DNA of 64,000 nt from Persicaria tinctoria (taxonomy: Eukaryota; Streptophyta; Magnoliopsida; Caryophyllales; Polygonaceae), in contig JBANSL010000018.1 in assembly GCA_037127255.1 (NCBI GenBank), forward strand, positions 9,955,175 to 10,019,174, given 5' to 3'. A model generated the notes under the pieces. It was not told the origin of the DNA. It did not search any database and was given only the letters and a program-made list of their open reading frames with translations. Position numbers and translations under genes: made by a program. Below are positions 29,904 through 41,827 of the stretch, piece by piece. The first letter of the stretch is position 1. Each line of letters opens with the position of its first letter.

Positions 29904-31130
29904 GATAAATCAATTTATATACAACGTTATTTACTTCTCTGAATATATGATTAATTACGAGCATTTTGATCTCCCATCAAAAATTCAAAAAGTCCAAGAG
30001 TGCATTGGTGATATATTTATTGTCTCATTCAATTTCAATATTTTGGACTCTGCTCATATTTGAGACAAAAAGGAAGAATTACTGATTTTAAAAAATATAT
30101 AAAACCAAATTGTTTTCCCTATTATACAAAAATGTAGTAGTAGAAGTACTGTTTGATACTAAAGTAGTATAAGAGATATCCAGTTATCCACCATAGATTT
30201 GATATTTCCACAGTGCAAGAGCTTAGAATTTATAAAGAACAACAGTGCTTTTGCTGCATAACTGTACCCTCTGAAGTCCATCTGAACTACAAGAGGTAAC
30301 ACACCATCATACATTTATTGGCCTGAATTTGCTACAAGATTTTTTTGCAGTATGTATATGTGTAGTGATGTAAATATCAGATATGGGCGAATGCAAACAG
30401 TCAGATAGAGTTTTTAACTTTTAAGCATCAACCAAAGAATAAAATGCTTATATGCATTTGAAGTTGAAGGATTAAGTTAAGTCTGTAGATAGATAAATAG
30501 ATAGATAGATAGATAGATAAATATATAGTTTGACAGAGGATCGACGACTTGGGCGCCCCCTGTAAGTCGTTGATGCACTTAAAAGCGGTTGGGTAAGAAG
30601 CTTGTGCGCCATTGTTGGGTAGCATAGATAGCAGTATAGCACTGAATTATTGTTCAGAAGGTGTGGTGGCCGGTACGGATCAAGGGTAATTAGCATTTAC
30701 CAGTGGTAGCTGCTAGGCAGTAGTTTTTTGTTTTACTTTTTCCCTGATTTGAGTGGGAAAGGTCAAACCTATGTGAAAATAACATTGCATATTGCATTCT
30801 CCCGCCATCACACTCGAATATATGCAGTAATAAATGTAATGAGAGGGAATGGGACTTATAGGTGATGGTGGATGGATTTGGTCTGATGTCTATGGAGTTT
30901 GATGAGGCTTGTCTTCCTATTTTGGTTAATGGAAAGGTGTTAATATTCACTAGTTTCCCATTAATTATAACTATACCTCATAGACTCATAGTCAATGCAT
31001 GATACGGTGAAAATTGGTACTCCTTCATATTTAATTATTTAGTTGTTCACATTCATTCATATATCAATATATCGACTTGATAAATTTGATAAATGATCCT
31101 TTTTTTAAGCAGTAAATTTGAAAATTCTAA
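29904..31130. other. AT-rich intergenic region
   Basis: No gene is supported. A GATA microsatellite lies at about 30487-30527. No mobile element boundaries were recognised in the rest. Confidence 0.35.
30487..30527 (+). repeat. (GATA)n microsatellite
   Basis: About nine interrupted copies of GATA, with AAATA interruptions near both ends. Confidence 0.88.
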
Positions 31131-31404
31131 GAGCATCCCCAACGGTTTCTCCATTTTAAGAATTTTGGAGAATTTAAAGGTATTTTTTGCTCCAACGGAT
31201 TTCCCATCATATTCTTCGATGTGGAGAAGCATCGGAAAAAAAAAATAGAGAGGATTTTCTAAATCTGCAGTATTCTCCAAACTGAATGATTCTCCAAATC
31301 TTCGAAATGGGAAAGTTCTTAGAGTTAAAGCAAAAATAATTTGAAGAATATGTATTTTGTTTCTTCATTTTGGGAAAATTTTAGGAAAGTTGTTGGAGAT
31401 ATTC
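31131..31404. mobile_element. PIF/Harbinger (Tourist-like) MITE, 274 bp
   Basis: The left end is GAGCATCCCCAACGGTTTCT and the complement of the right end is GAATATCTCCAACAACTTTC. TAA flanks both sides (31128-31130 and 31405-31407). The GAGCATCYCCAAC-type terminus and the 3-bp TAA duplication fit Tourist-like MITEs. The interior is AT-rich and non-coding. Confidence 0.72.
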
Positions 31405-31430
31405 TAAGTTCTTAGAGTTAAATCTTCTCT

Positions 31431-31665
31431 CCTTTCTAGTGAGAGAGGTTGACAACTTTGTCAAGGGGCCTAGGGGGTCACGTGCCCTCTTCGTATTTGA
31501 CAAACTACTTAAGTGTATTCTCCTCGTCAATAAATTTTTCTTCTATCTCCTTTCTAGTGAGAGAGAGGTTGACAATGACAGAGCCAAGGAGGCCTAGATG
31601 GTCACGTGCCCCCTCCCTTCACATTTGACAAACTACCCAAGTGTATTATCCTCATTGATAGCTTC
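31431..31665 (+). repeat. Diverged tandem duplication (about 115 bp x 2)
   Basis: Both units begin CCTTTCTAGTGAGAGAGGTT (with small changes), share GGTCACGTGCCC and end with ACAAACTAC-TTAAGTGTATT-type sequence. The second starts near 31549. The copies differ by several substitutions and indels. They may be parts of an unrecognised element. Confidence 0.6.
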
Positions 31666-31910
31666 ATTTTCATATATAATACGTCATAATCTGATATTTG
31701 AGTAAAAAATTATGAATATTAAAAAAATTAAGGTATATCAATCACTTTAATTAATTTTATTTCAATAGACTATAATGTTTTTATATTTTACTTAAATTAA
31801 TATTCACATACTATAATTCATCTCGAGAGCTTCTACAATTGGACTTGAGCTCATACTTGGCTTATTTGGTAAATGAACGAATTCGAGATGAGTTTTTTTT
31901 TCAAGTTTAT

Positions 31911-32030
31911 GCCATCTTATTTGCTCATGACCTATTAACTTAAAGGAAGTTTTGTAAATTTCATAAAATTCACGTTATTTACAAAATTTTCTTTAAGTTA
32001 CTATGTCATGAGCAAGTAAGAACGCAATCG
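31911..32030. repeat. Foldback hairpin (about 45-bp arms)
   Basis: TTGCTCATGACCTATTAACTTAAAGGAAGT and onward (from about 31921) is repeated inverted up to about 32018, with a short spacer near 31960-31970. It may be a MITE; no target duplication was identified. Confidence 0.6.
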
Positions 32031-32857
32031 AAGAGCAAGCCTTTAAAAATGAAATAGTGGAGAACCTCTTGTCCTCCTCCTACATAAAAAAAAGTTCATA
32101 AATAATAAACGACGGCTTTTCCAAACGAAGAGAGTATAATTTTTACATGACAGGACACATTATATATTTAATGTGTATTTAAAAAAAATCAGCTGGATTG
32201 ATACTTGTTGGAATGTGGATGTCCCACATCGGTAATATAGAGAATTCTTGAACAACATAAAACTATTTATTTAATTAATAAAAAAATGAATGATACGGTT
32301 ACGAAATAAAACCATATGATATATTTTTTTCTATAATTTATTTTTAATGTATAATATTATAAATAAAAAAAATATTTTTAAAAATAAAAAATATTTAGAA
32401 TTTTATTAAAAAGCCTCATATATTTTGAATTTTATTATTAACCTTCCTATATATATAATCAATGGAGTTTATGATTAACCCTCCTATAATTTTTTAAAAA
32501 TAAATACCTTTACTTTTAGTTTGAATGCATTAGTCCCTAAAATTTATGCATAATACAACCCTATAATTTTTCTTCATTTTTATGTTCTAATTGTATGTTC
32601 ATAAGCACATATATTAAAATATATAACCAGTTGTCATTTTACATCGAGTTAGTATTTCTCTCTATTATTATTATTTAGAAATTATCCGAGTAAGGAATTA
32701 TAAATAAATTTTCCAACAAACCATCATTTTTGTTTGTATTATTCTATCATTTCCATACATTATCAAATTCTTTTGTACATTTTTTAACATATCACTACCA
32801 ACTTAAAAAATACTTACATTAGAAATTTAGAATGTAACTCAAAATTTTAAACAAATA

Positions 32858-32886
32858 CCCATGTCTTAGACACGGACTCACACTAG
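32858..32886 (+). repeat. Helitron 3' end signature without a recognised 5' end
   Basis: CCATGTC-TTA-GACACGG forms a short hairpin with one mismatch. It is followed by ACTCACA and then CTAG, with a T immediately after. A hairpin about 7-10 bases before a terminal CTRR, inserted before T, is the Helitron 3' end pattern. The TC start was not identified with confidence; AT-rich sequence from about 32440 may be part of the element. Confidence 0.5.
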
Positions 32887-33393
32887 TTAGAACTAAAAAT
32901 AGTTTATTCTCCATAAAAAAAAACGCCCATATATATATATTTTTTTTTTGGTAAGCAATACGAGTATAGAGTAATTAACTTTATATATACTCCGTAAATA
33001 TGACAAGACAGTAATCCAATCTCCATTATTAATTACGGACTACCAAAGAGACATGGTCCTACAAATAGGCACAACAAAATGACACGTGTAAACTAACAGT
33101 GGGTGGTGGGATGACCCACACTGAATCAGGGTTGCGACCAGCGGATACTATACGACACCGTTCGGATGAAATCCACTCTCAGGACGACCCCCAAACGCAG
33201 AGAGAGGGAGAGAGACAGGCGCACACTCACTCTTTATGTAAAATCCCCCAAACAAACAAAAAACCAGACCAAACCGCAAATAAAAAAGAAAGAGAGAAAA
33301 ATAAAAATCCAACCTTTAAACACTGACCTTTGGGTGCTCCGCAGTTTCTCCCCTCCGCCCCCCAAAAATCAAAGAAAGAGAAATAGAGGAGAG
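32887..33393. other. Promoter region of the cyclin D gene
   Basis: Up to about 33060 the sequence is AT-rich. After that it becomes richer in GC with purine-rich stretches (AGAGAGGGAGAGAGA near 33200). This probably holds the transcription start and leader of the cyclin. No specific factor site can be named with confidence. Confidence 0.4.
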
Positions 33394-33474
33394 ATGGCTA
33401 TGGGTAGAGGGGTTGGGCCTCAATTTGCCCTATCTCCCCTACTTTCATCTCCTTCTTCTTCTTCCATGAACTAA
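33394..33474 (+). other. Upstream ORF in the cyclin D leader (26 codons)
   Basis: ATG at 33394 opens a frame of 26 codons that ends at TAA 33472-33474. This is 53 bases before the cyclin start and in a different frame from it. The peptide is MAMGRGVGPQFALSPLLSSP plus a Ser-rich end. The ATG context (GAGATGG) is acceptable. If the leader is transcribed from upstream of 33394, this uORF could lower cyclin translation. This is inference from position only. Confidence 0.5.
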
Positions 33475-33527
33475 AATAAAAGCAACCCTAAAAAAACCAG
33501 AAGCAGGGAAAAAAAGGGGGAAGAAAA

Positions 33528-35037
33528 ATGGCTCAATCTGAACACCAGTTGCTTGAAAATGAACACCAGCAAGACCCTCCATTTGCCTTTGACGATTCAC
33601 TCTACTGCCAGGAAGAGCACTGGGAAGGGGGATTTAGAGAAGACGATGGTGATTGCTTCTTTCTAATTCAAGAAAGTAACGACCTTGGAATCGGAAGAAC
33701 CTCGAATCATTCGGATCCCTCTCGTATTGTAAATGACCTGGACTTGTGCTGGGAAGAACACGAGCTTTCAACCCTCCTCTCCAAGGAGGAGGAGAACAAG
33801 CTCTACCTTGTTCTCAAGGCGGACCCTGGTCTGGCCATGGCGAGGCGTGAGGCTCTGGATTGGGTGTTTAGGGTTCATACCCACTACTCCTTCTCTGTTC
33901 TTACTGCTTTCCTGGCTGTCAATTACCTTGACAGGTTCTTTTTTAGCTTTGAGTTTCAGAAGGACAAGCCATGGCTCACCCAACTTGTTGCTGTGGCTTG
34001 TCTCTCTCTTGCTGCTAAGGTTGAAGAGACCCACGTCCCCCTCCTCTTGGATCTTCAAGTGAGTTGAAATTTCATTAATTGCTTGTTTGGATTGCTCGTT
34101 TCCTGTGTTTGGGCTGTGTGTGTTGATGTTTTAGGGTTTTTGTTTGTGAACTGATTTTGGCTTCAGGTGGAGGACAGTAAGTATTTGTTTGAGGCTAAGA
34201 CGGTTCAGAGGATGGAGATTTTGGTACTGTCCACACTTAAATGGAAGATGAACCCTGTTACACCGCATTCTTTTCTGGATTATATCACTAGGAGGCTTGG
34301 ATTAAAGCACCGGCTTTGTTGGGAATTTATCAGGAGATGTGAGATGGTGCTTCTAGCTACCCTCTCTGGTAAGCTCAATCGAAAAAACCCGGTTATTGTT
34401 AGGGTATAAATGAACTTACCCTTGCGAGATTTTGCCTTAAGATTGCGATTTTTGGTTGTGCAGATGTTAGGTTCATGGCTTATCTACCTTCAGTGGTGGC
34501 TGCTGCCTCAATGTTGCATGTTATCAATAGAGTTGAGCCCTCCATCGAAGAGGAGTACCAATGCCAACTGTTCGGTATTCTTGGAGTTGATAAGGTGTGC
34601 AATTTCGACCCACATTGTCTTGTAAATCTTTGCTGTCTACCACATTGAGCTTTTTTTAATAGGTGATTTGATAAAGCACAAGTTTTGATCAGTCAAAACA
34701 GTCTTATCTAAGCATAAAGTTTGATTCTTTGATGTATGTATTTAAGGATCTTATTGTGCAAATGCAGGATAAAGTAGAGGAGTGTGGGGAATTGATAAGT
34801 GAATTGTCTGTGGGAGGCAATATGTACTTCCATTCGAATAAGAGGAAGCTGGTGTCTATGCCCGGGAGTCCTAATGGAGTCATTGATGCGTCCTTCAGCT
34901 CTGATAGCTCAAACGATTCATGGGCGGTTGCATCATCATCGGTGTCTTCTTCACCCGAGCCCTTGGCTAAGAAGGTGAGAGTCGATCAAGGCCGGCATTT
35001 GGAGAGAGGTTCAGTCATTCATCTGTCGACTCTTTAA
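33528..35037 (+). CDS. D-type cyclin, CYCD3 class
   Basis: Four exons, 33528-34058, 34167-34368, 34464-34594 and 34768-35037, join to 1134 bases (377 residues) with GT-AG introns. The LxCxE retinoblastoma-binding motif is LYCQE at residues 25-29. The cyclin box starts near residue 80, with RREALDWVFRVHTHYSFS, then AVNYLDRFFFSFEF, then LVAVACLSLAAKVEET. The C-terminal cyclin fold continues through exon 3. The C-terminal tail is Ser-rich (SFSSDSSNDSWAVASSSVSS) and followed by a basic KKVR, a possible instability region. CYCD3 proteins bind CDKA and drive G1/S entry in response to cytokinin and sugar by phosphorylating RBR. Intron number and motifs support CYCD3; the exact subgroup is not decided. 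Confidence 0.95.
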
Positions 35038-36769
35038 GCATTCGTCGCTAGATTCTCTCAGTTCACTTCCATGACTGATGATGGAACTAGTAGTCTCTTC
35101 TCTTGTACTGCTCTAATAATGATGGCATGCTCTTTGATTTTCTTTTATGTTAAAATTGCCTCCTATCCCTGAGTTTCTCTGGACTACTTCCAATTCTTTG
35201 GCCATGCTTTGAACCCTTTTGCTACAACAATTGGGTTCTGAGAGAATTGGAAATCAGAGATGGTTGGCATTTTATCCGGAATCGGCAAGTGAACCATGAA
35301 CATAGAATTGAAAAAAGAGTAATTGGAACTATATATTTCCTTCATTGTCAATGCTTTCACCTCATATTATGCTTTGTACAAAAATCTATTTCTTTCCTGA
35401 ATGTGCTTCAAACTTAGGTTGCCTGATAGTGATAACTGATAACCAATGAGTTAGATCCAAACTAGTATGCACTATCTTGATGTAGGGTATGTTTGGCACT
35501 CGGACACAATGTGTTGATTGCTGATATGATTCTTCTTATCATTGCATCACTCAGTTTGGTAAATATTGGATCTTCTGATCTCCTACACAATCAGATCTTT
35601 GTGAGCTGAGATCTAGACACATGGGGTTGCTAGGTGGGCAATGGAGAAACAGAAATAGCTAAAAATAGAAATAGTTTGCTATTGGGAAATTGAAATGGGG
35701 AAGAAGATAAAACCCTCCATGGGGGGAGGGAAGGAGGTTTCTTCTTGTCAGCATGTGAGCAGAAGAAAATGTTGTCGGCCACTGGCCACCATTTTGATCT
35801 CTTCACTCTCTGGGAGGGAGACTGGAGATTCTATAACTTGTTATAGAGAGGTTTGACCTCGTTGGAAGAGCTTAAGCTTGGCCTTGTTTTTGAATATTGC
35901 CTTATGGACAGAGAGGATGGCTTATTAGAGTTCCACACCAATCTCAAGAACCGCCCTTGTTTTGATTTACTATTATATACTCCATAGACAGTGCTAAGCT
36001 CAAGGGAAAGCCACTAACAGACAATTTAGAATCTGGGTGGGGGTGAGGTGGAGTGACAACCTGTGAGGCATAATTTATACTAGTAATTTATTGGGTGTTT
36101 TCAGGAATTTACTACTGTATTTTATTAATGAGGAACAGATAAAGGTAAAGTTTGACTAGTCCTTGTTACTGAGAACCGAGAATTGTGTTCCTTAATAAAG
36201 GGGTGGGAGGTTGTTAGGGGCCTTATAGATGAATACTTAAATCCGTGGGTTTTGTTTCTGCAGTAGTAAATTATGATTCTTCATAGTTTAAAATAGTATT
36301 ATATTATTAGTATATGCACAAGTCGAGTTTGAACTGTGTAAACAAATGAAGCAATTTGTTCATACATGTTTGGCCTGCATAGCTCTTTAAGCTATGCCTG
36401 TGAAATGTAGAACTGGTTAAAAGTAAATAAATGGAGGGTTATGACTTATAAGGGATTGCAAGGTGAGGAGAGTATGATTTTCGTCTTTCATGGGAAATTC
36501 TCATCATGGGGCAGTGACGATGGTCCGGCGGAAATCAGGTTTGTGTTATGACCCGAATGTCGAATAGGCGAAAGCATTTATGGATATTTTAGGTAGAAAG
36601 GAGAAATAGAAGTTTCATGAGGAGGAGAGGGGACAGAAAAATAGGGAAAAGGCCTATATTTAAAGGGTATTTATACACTCAAATACTCAATTTTCTAGTA
36701 ATTACACTTAAATCCCTAATATTTCAATTCCTAAACCCCTAATACCACATCATCCTAGCGAATCATCAA
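35038..36769. other. 3' UTR of the cyclin gene and intergenic region
   Basis: The first 200-300 bases are the likely 3' UTR. No gene is supported in the rest. GGGTATGTTTGGCACTCGGA near 35486 resembles the end of a MITE, but no partner end was found. Confidence 0.35.
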
Positions 36770-37505
36770 GAAGAAATGTATTCCCCTATCATCGGTTCTC
36801 AAATGCCACGTACATCCCCTTTTTGTGTGAAGCTGGTTTGTCGAAGAGAGAGCGAGGGGGGAAGAGCGTGCCAACATCTAGAGGCTTCCGAGTACTATAA
36901 TCAGCCTGTCTTTGGTGAAAGAAAGAGTGGTTCGGTCAAAAGCATAACGCACAAAAAAAAAAGCAAGACGAAGATATTTCTCTTTCTAACTTTCGAGTTG
37001 TAGTTCGCTAGCTCTATTGTTAGATTAGATAGGTGTAGTCACCCCCTTTTGTTTAGAAGAATCTCGATTTGCTTTGTCTTCCGTGCTCGGGCTAAGCCTT
37101 TGAGGGAAAGGGGTCTATCTATTTGCCTAGCTTTGGTGGATTCCCCTCAACGCAATCTACAGAAATTATACGAATCACTTGGTAGATAAGTCCGACGACT
37201 CAGCAGCAGGGCACCAGCTGTTATTTTCTTTTTTCCTCCAAGAGCGCTTCCTCTTGCATTCCAACCTCGTTGTCAGACCGGAACAAGAAACAGAAGCTCG
37301 TCGTTGGAAGGAAGACAAGACTCGTAGAGTGCGACTCCACAAAAGAGTCTTACTCTATAGGGACGTTAGCGCGCTACAACTAGCACTTTTCAACCAGCTG
37401 AAGTTGAGGACGATGTTAAATACACTCGTTACAACGAAACTAAACCCTAATACGAAGGATACGAAGGCCGGAGAGACAAAGGAAGAGCATGAACCATAAA
37501 ATTGA
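36770..37505 (+). other. Possible nuclear insertion of mitochondrial DNA
   Basis: The base composition shifts here to more GC and the sequence style differs from its surroundings, with non-coding text such as GCTCGGGCTAAGCCTTTGAG and AGAGAGCGAGGGGGGAAGAG. This resembles plant mitochondrial intergenic DNA. A 106-codon open frame (37179-37499) has no recognisable family. Neither boundary is sharp. The assignment is from general appearance and needs a similarity search. Confidence 0.35.
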
Positions 37506-37580
37506 CTAGATGGTGACGGGGGACGAGAAGGGTGATGTTGGAATTAGGGTGCTTGATACTGTTCAATCCTATTGGAATGT

Positions 37581-37824
37581 AATCTTGGAATTTCTAACTT
37601 GTGACCCACATTATAGTTCAGGTGGTTATGAACCATAATCTTGGAATCTCTTCTCTGTCCATGACCAAACCCTCCGAAGCTTCAACTCACAGATCTTATC
37701 CTAATCTTGGAATTTCTAACTTGTGACTCACATTATAGTTCAGGTGGTTATGAACCATAATCTTGGAATCTCTTCTTTGCCCATGACCAAACCCCCGAAG
37801 CTTCAACTCACATATCTTATCCCT
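37581..37824 (+). repeat. Tandem duplication, about 122 bp x 2
   Basis: The unit beginning AATCTTGGAATTTCTAACTT occurs at 37581-37702 and again at 37703-37824 with only a few differences. Within each unit AATCTTGGAAT(T/C)TCT also occurs twice, so the unit itself has an older internal repeat. No function is suggested. Confidence 0.85.
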
Positions 37825-39619
37825 AATATTGATCACTCATACCTTTTCGCATATCAACCCATTTATGACTTTGTTCTCGCACCTTTGTGATCGCCCAATA
37901 CTTTCTCGCTTATAGTAGAGCGATCCATTTGTAAGATTTGGAGTCTTAGCTCTTAAGATGCACAAACTCATGCTATCAAGTCCTTATAGGTTTGTTGTTC
38001 TCGGTTGGACCCCTTGTCTATAAGGACGCAATTGAGTTGGTGGGTTAGCTGGACTTGGAGCTTCTTAAGAGGTCGTATAAGACCTAGGGGCGTCAACTCA
38101 TGTCACCAAGTCCTACAAAGTTCATTTTCCTCACTCCCAGCACCTTTATTATCTCTAATATGAGACGATATGTTAATCTTCCCCATTTAAAGCATCTATA
38201 AGACTTAGAGTTTTAAGATATGTTATCATATGCCACATAGTTCCAATGTTTTCACTTGGAGTATGAAAAAAAAATGAGCTCTTCTATCATGGGCAAGGTT
38301 TAAAAATGAGCTCTTGTGTCATGGACAAGGTTTGAAGTTTGAGCTACTTATAAATTACTCTCGACACTTTTATTATATCTTATGTAGGACGAGGTGTTAT
38401 AATTTCTTTTCAGGTTCCAAGTGAGAATGACGGACCTAAAAGGGTTAAGTGGCATGTGATGATGTCTCTTTAAGACCACAAGTCTCACATAGTTACATGG
38501 AGCCGATTACGAAGATAGGAGGTGCTTCGACAGTATGCTTGGGTATGCTTTATTCAAATGATAGTTCATTAGGTCTAATGAGGTCGCTAGAGCTCAAGTA
38601 GAGGAGACTGAATACCACATCCCAAATTGGATATAATAAGAATATTGTGAGTGATTTATAAGTAATTCAAATCATGCTATTACAATGACTTTTCTATTTC
38701 ATACTCTGTGTGAGAACACCGAATCTTAAATGACTAGGTGGCCTAGATCAATGCTTTTTAGGACTCTTACAAGGATGACTCTAGTTTTACTCTCTAACAT
38801 TTCGGTCTGACGGGTCTCTTAGGAAAGCTAATATTATTTCAGTTATAATTAAGTACTCTTCTTGCTTGCAGTATCCATGTCGTCAAATGATTAGAGAAAG
38901 CATAAAACTTAACGTTCTGATCCATAAGAATACAATTAAATGGAGCACCACTAGATTATAATTGTTTATGTTCTAATTATTCTGATGGCTTCAAAAAATA
39001 CAAGGCATTAAACTTTTTTAACATATATTTTGAGAAGTTAAAAAACTATATAAAATATTTATTTTTTATTTTAAAATATAATTTTTATCTCCTTAAAATT
39101 CGTGCTAAAAAAATCAAACACATATTAACGATTGTGTATTTTTAATTATATGTTCATGTATTTTCCCTATAAAAAATTCCGAAAAAATATGCAAACACGA
39201 AGTTGATAAAAATAACATCATTTATTAAAATAAACTTAATATTATAATCCAAAATATACCAAAATATGAATTTCACTGATCATATGCTATCATTTTTAAT
39301 TGGACTTTTATCACCTCTTTCAAAATTTGTGTTTTTTTTTTACCACCCTCCTCCTAAATTGAGATTATTTTAATAATTTTGCCTTAACTATCCTTAATAA
39401 GTGTTGAAAATAATGTAGTGTGTTGAAAATGCGTGTTGAATACCATAGGTGTGTAGGTTTGTCATTTTCATAGAGAGGGAGTAGAAGTTTTTCAATAATG
39501 AAGAAATCATAATGGAAATCATGTGCCTTTAAATTATTTTGCGGGCAAAACAAGTGTTTGGAGACTCGGTTGGCTTCTGAATCATGGTTTAACTTTTAAT
39601 GAGAGAGATGAAACTACAT
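37825..39619. other. Intergenic region, unclassified repeats
   Basis: The segment 38270-38340 has two near copies of GAGCTCTT-TAT/GTG-CATGG-CAAGGTTT, and nearby text recurs imperfectly. This suggests an old unclassified repeat. No coding region is supported. Confidence 0.3.
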
Positions 39620-39621
39620 TA

Positions 39622-39857
39622 CTCCCTCCGTTTCCTTTTAAGTGACTTTTTCAAATCATGCACGTAGTTTTAGAACGATAAAAACTATATTAAATATTAA
39701 TATTTTAATAATATTTTTTAATAATATGATACTTATCACCAATAAGTATGAGATTATCGAAAAAAATATTTTAAAAAATTATTATTTCATATAGTTTTTC
39801 ACACCTTAAAAAACGTGCATGAATAGTAAAACGACAATTAAAAGGAAACGGAGGGAG
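39622..39857. mobile_element. Stowaway-type (Tc1/Mariner) MITE, 236 bp
   Basis: The ends are CTCCCTCCGTTTCCTTTTAA and its complement, flanked by TA on both sides (39620-39621 and 39858-39859). The CTCCCTCCGT terminus and TA duplication are typical of Stowaway MITEs. The interior shares AAAAACTATAT(A/T)AAATAT-type sequence with the element at 49574. Confidence 0.9.
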
Positions 39858-40345
39858 TATTTTATTACTCCGTAGTAAAACACCATTTTTCAAGAAATCT
39901 TCCCATCATTTATTGCTTGATTAGGAGAAGATAGATCCCAAAAAATCATTTAATGCTATTCTCCAATTAAAGCTCTCTCTCTATTTGATTCCTGAATTGA
40001 AGATGGGAGGAGGAAAGAGTGGTTTTAATGTTTTATGGGTTTTTGGTGGATTGAGTCCTCTCTGTATTTAATGCCTGCAGTGACAATAGCAGAAACAAGC
40101 ACTTATTAATGGAATGAAAGTCCCTGTACTTACGCCTAGTACTACCCTGATTCTCCATCCCTTCTCTTATCTATATCCTCAAATTATACCTACACTAATT
40201 TATTAATTACTCCGTAATGATTTTTTAAATGGGTGGTTAGGAGACTTAGGATTATACGTTAAACAACTAAAAAAAGATTGAGTCTTAGTATTAGTTTAGA
40301 TGGTAAATATGACATATAGACTATATAGTAACAAACGGGATATTA
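39858..40345. other. Short intergenic spacer
   Basis: It is AT-rich with no supported gene or element. Confidence 0.35.
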
Positions 40346-40734
40346 CGACGCAGTAGGAAGTCGTAGAAGGCACGCAAGCGCGAACCTTTGATGATAAAGA
40401 GTTCGCAAGCGACGAAACCCTAGGAAATATGCCTGGAATCCACCAGAAAGGGGCTTGGAATCAACCAAGGAGATAAAGAGAAAATTCTTTAAACCAATAT
40501 TTGATTAATAATATGAATGAATGATTATGGTTCAGGCCTACAGTTGCTTAAATAGAAGAAAACTAACCTAATATAAAAGATATAACTTTCCTAAATATAT
40601 CCTAAGATAAAAGATAGAAGTTCCTAAGTTATCTAAATTTATGCATTAAGTCAAAAAGGAAAAGACAAAACCTTAATAATAATCTCTAACTAAAAGATAA
40701 AAGATAACTCTTAAAAGATATAATTTCTGCATCA
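40346..40734 (-). repeat. 3' LTR of the TR-GAG-like element (389 bp)
   Basis: It is clearly related to 48330-48723 along its whole length, with scattered substitutions and a few-base indel near the end (ATAATTTCTGCATCA versus ATAATTTTGCTCCTGCATCA). Its outer end reads CGACG where the other has TGACG, so the terminal TG...CA has mutated here. Confidence 0.88.
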
Positions 40735-40896
40735 GTCTCCTTCACTTATGAAGAACTCGACCCCGAGTTCTCTACTAGATGTAGGACCCCAGTTAGATGT
40801 TTTGTGTTGCCCAGTATCTTCCAGCTCCTCTTTACCTTGCCTCACCAGTCATCACCAAGAAATTGGACTTCCTCCTTCCTACAGGCTTATCAAAAC

Positions 40897-41827
40897 TAGG
40901 GTTGCTCAGAATGTGGCCTGGCCCGAAAACCGACCCATAATCGAACCGAAATTCACGGTTTCGGGCCGGCCCGGTACATAGCGGTTTGGGCCTCGGTTCC
41001 CAAATTTTAGAAAATCGGTTTCAGGCCAATAACCGGATCCGAACCGAAAATTTCGGTTTTGGCCCGAAAAAACCGCTTTTTATATATAAAAAAAAGAAAC
41101 CCTAGTTGAGTAGTTTCCTCCTTTGCTTGCCCGTGTCCAGTCCCGTGTCTTACTGTCATTTTCATTTTCAGAAATCTCTCGCTCCTCTCTCGCAGAGACG
41201 CAGACACAAGAGGCTCCTTGCCGCTCCAGCCGCTCCTCTCTCGCAGGCTCGCAGCCTCCGCAGTCCAGCCTCCTCTCTTGAGTCTCGACTCTGGCAGCCT
41301 CCCAGTCCCAGTCCGGCACAGCAGTCGGCAGCCCCCTTTCCCGCAGCCACCTCTTCTTCTCACTGTCACCACAGGAAGCCGAAGAAGAAAGAAGGTTTGG
41401 GCAAAATTTCACATTTTATTTGTGTTAATCTACTTGTATTATCAATAGTTTGTTCTATTGTTGTTGTAATTTCAGATTTGCAAATCAATTTGTGATTGTT
41501 GTGAGGCTTTTAGAAATCTAGAGTTTATGAGAAATTTAGGTTTTTATAAATCTATTTCAATTTGTAAGCTATGAGAAATTTAAGGTTTATATTTTTAGTC
41601 TTTAAGAGAATCATCAAACAAGATTAAATTGAGATTTTTGAAATTGAAGAAATTTAGTGTTTATATTTCGGTTTTTTCGGGCCAAAAACCGAAATAACCG
41701 TATCCGAAGTTTCGGTTTTCGGTCCGGGCCTCGGGCCACCTTCCCCAAAAAATCGGGCCGTCGGTTCTGGCCCGGCCCGAATGTCTCGGTTTGGTTATGG
41801 CCCGATCCGACCCGTTGAGCCACCCTA
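40897..41827. mobile_element. hAT-type MITE (931 bp) inside the TR-GAG-like element
   Basis: The ends TAGGGTTGCTCA and the complement TAGGGTGGCTCA form the terminal inverted repeat. A perfect 8-bp target duplication ATCAAAAC lies at 40889-40896 and 41828-41835. The subterminal regions are full of GGCCCG and AACCG motifs in both orientations (CCCGAAAACCG, CGGTTTTCGG). The GC-rich CTCTCTCGCAG-type centre (41100-41400) looks like a captured gene leader, but no known protein is encoded. There is no transposase. Confidence 0.93.

Noticed and set aside
30487..30527. A CRISPR-like array
   Set aside because: It is a simple GATA microsatellite with no spacers, and the genome is a plant nuclear one.
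32207..32260. LTR start of a TRIM element (TGTTGGAATGTGGATGTCCC)
   Set aside because: The motif resembles conserved small LTRs, but no second boundary, pair or target duplication was found.
35486..35640. MITE beginning GGGTATGTTTGGCACTCGGA
   Set aside because: No matching inverted end or duplication could be identified.
37179..37499. A 106-codon protein-coding gene
   Set aside because: It has no recognisable family, and the surrounding sequence looks organellar and non-coding.
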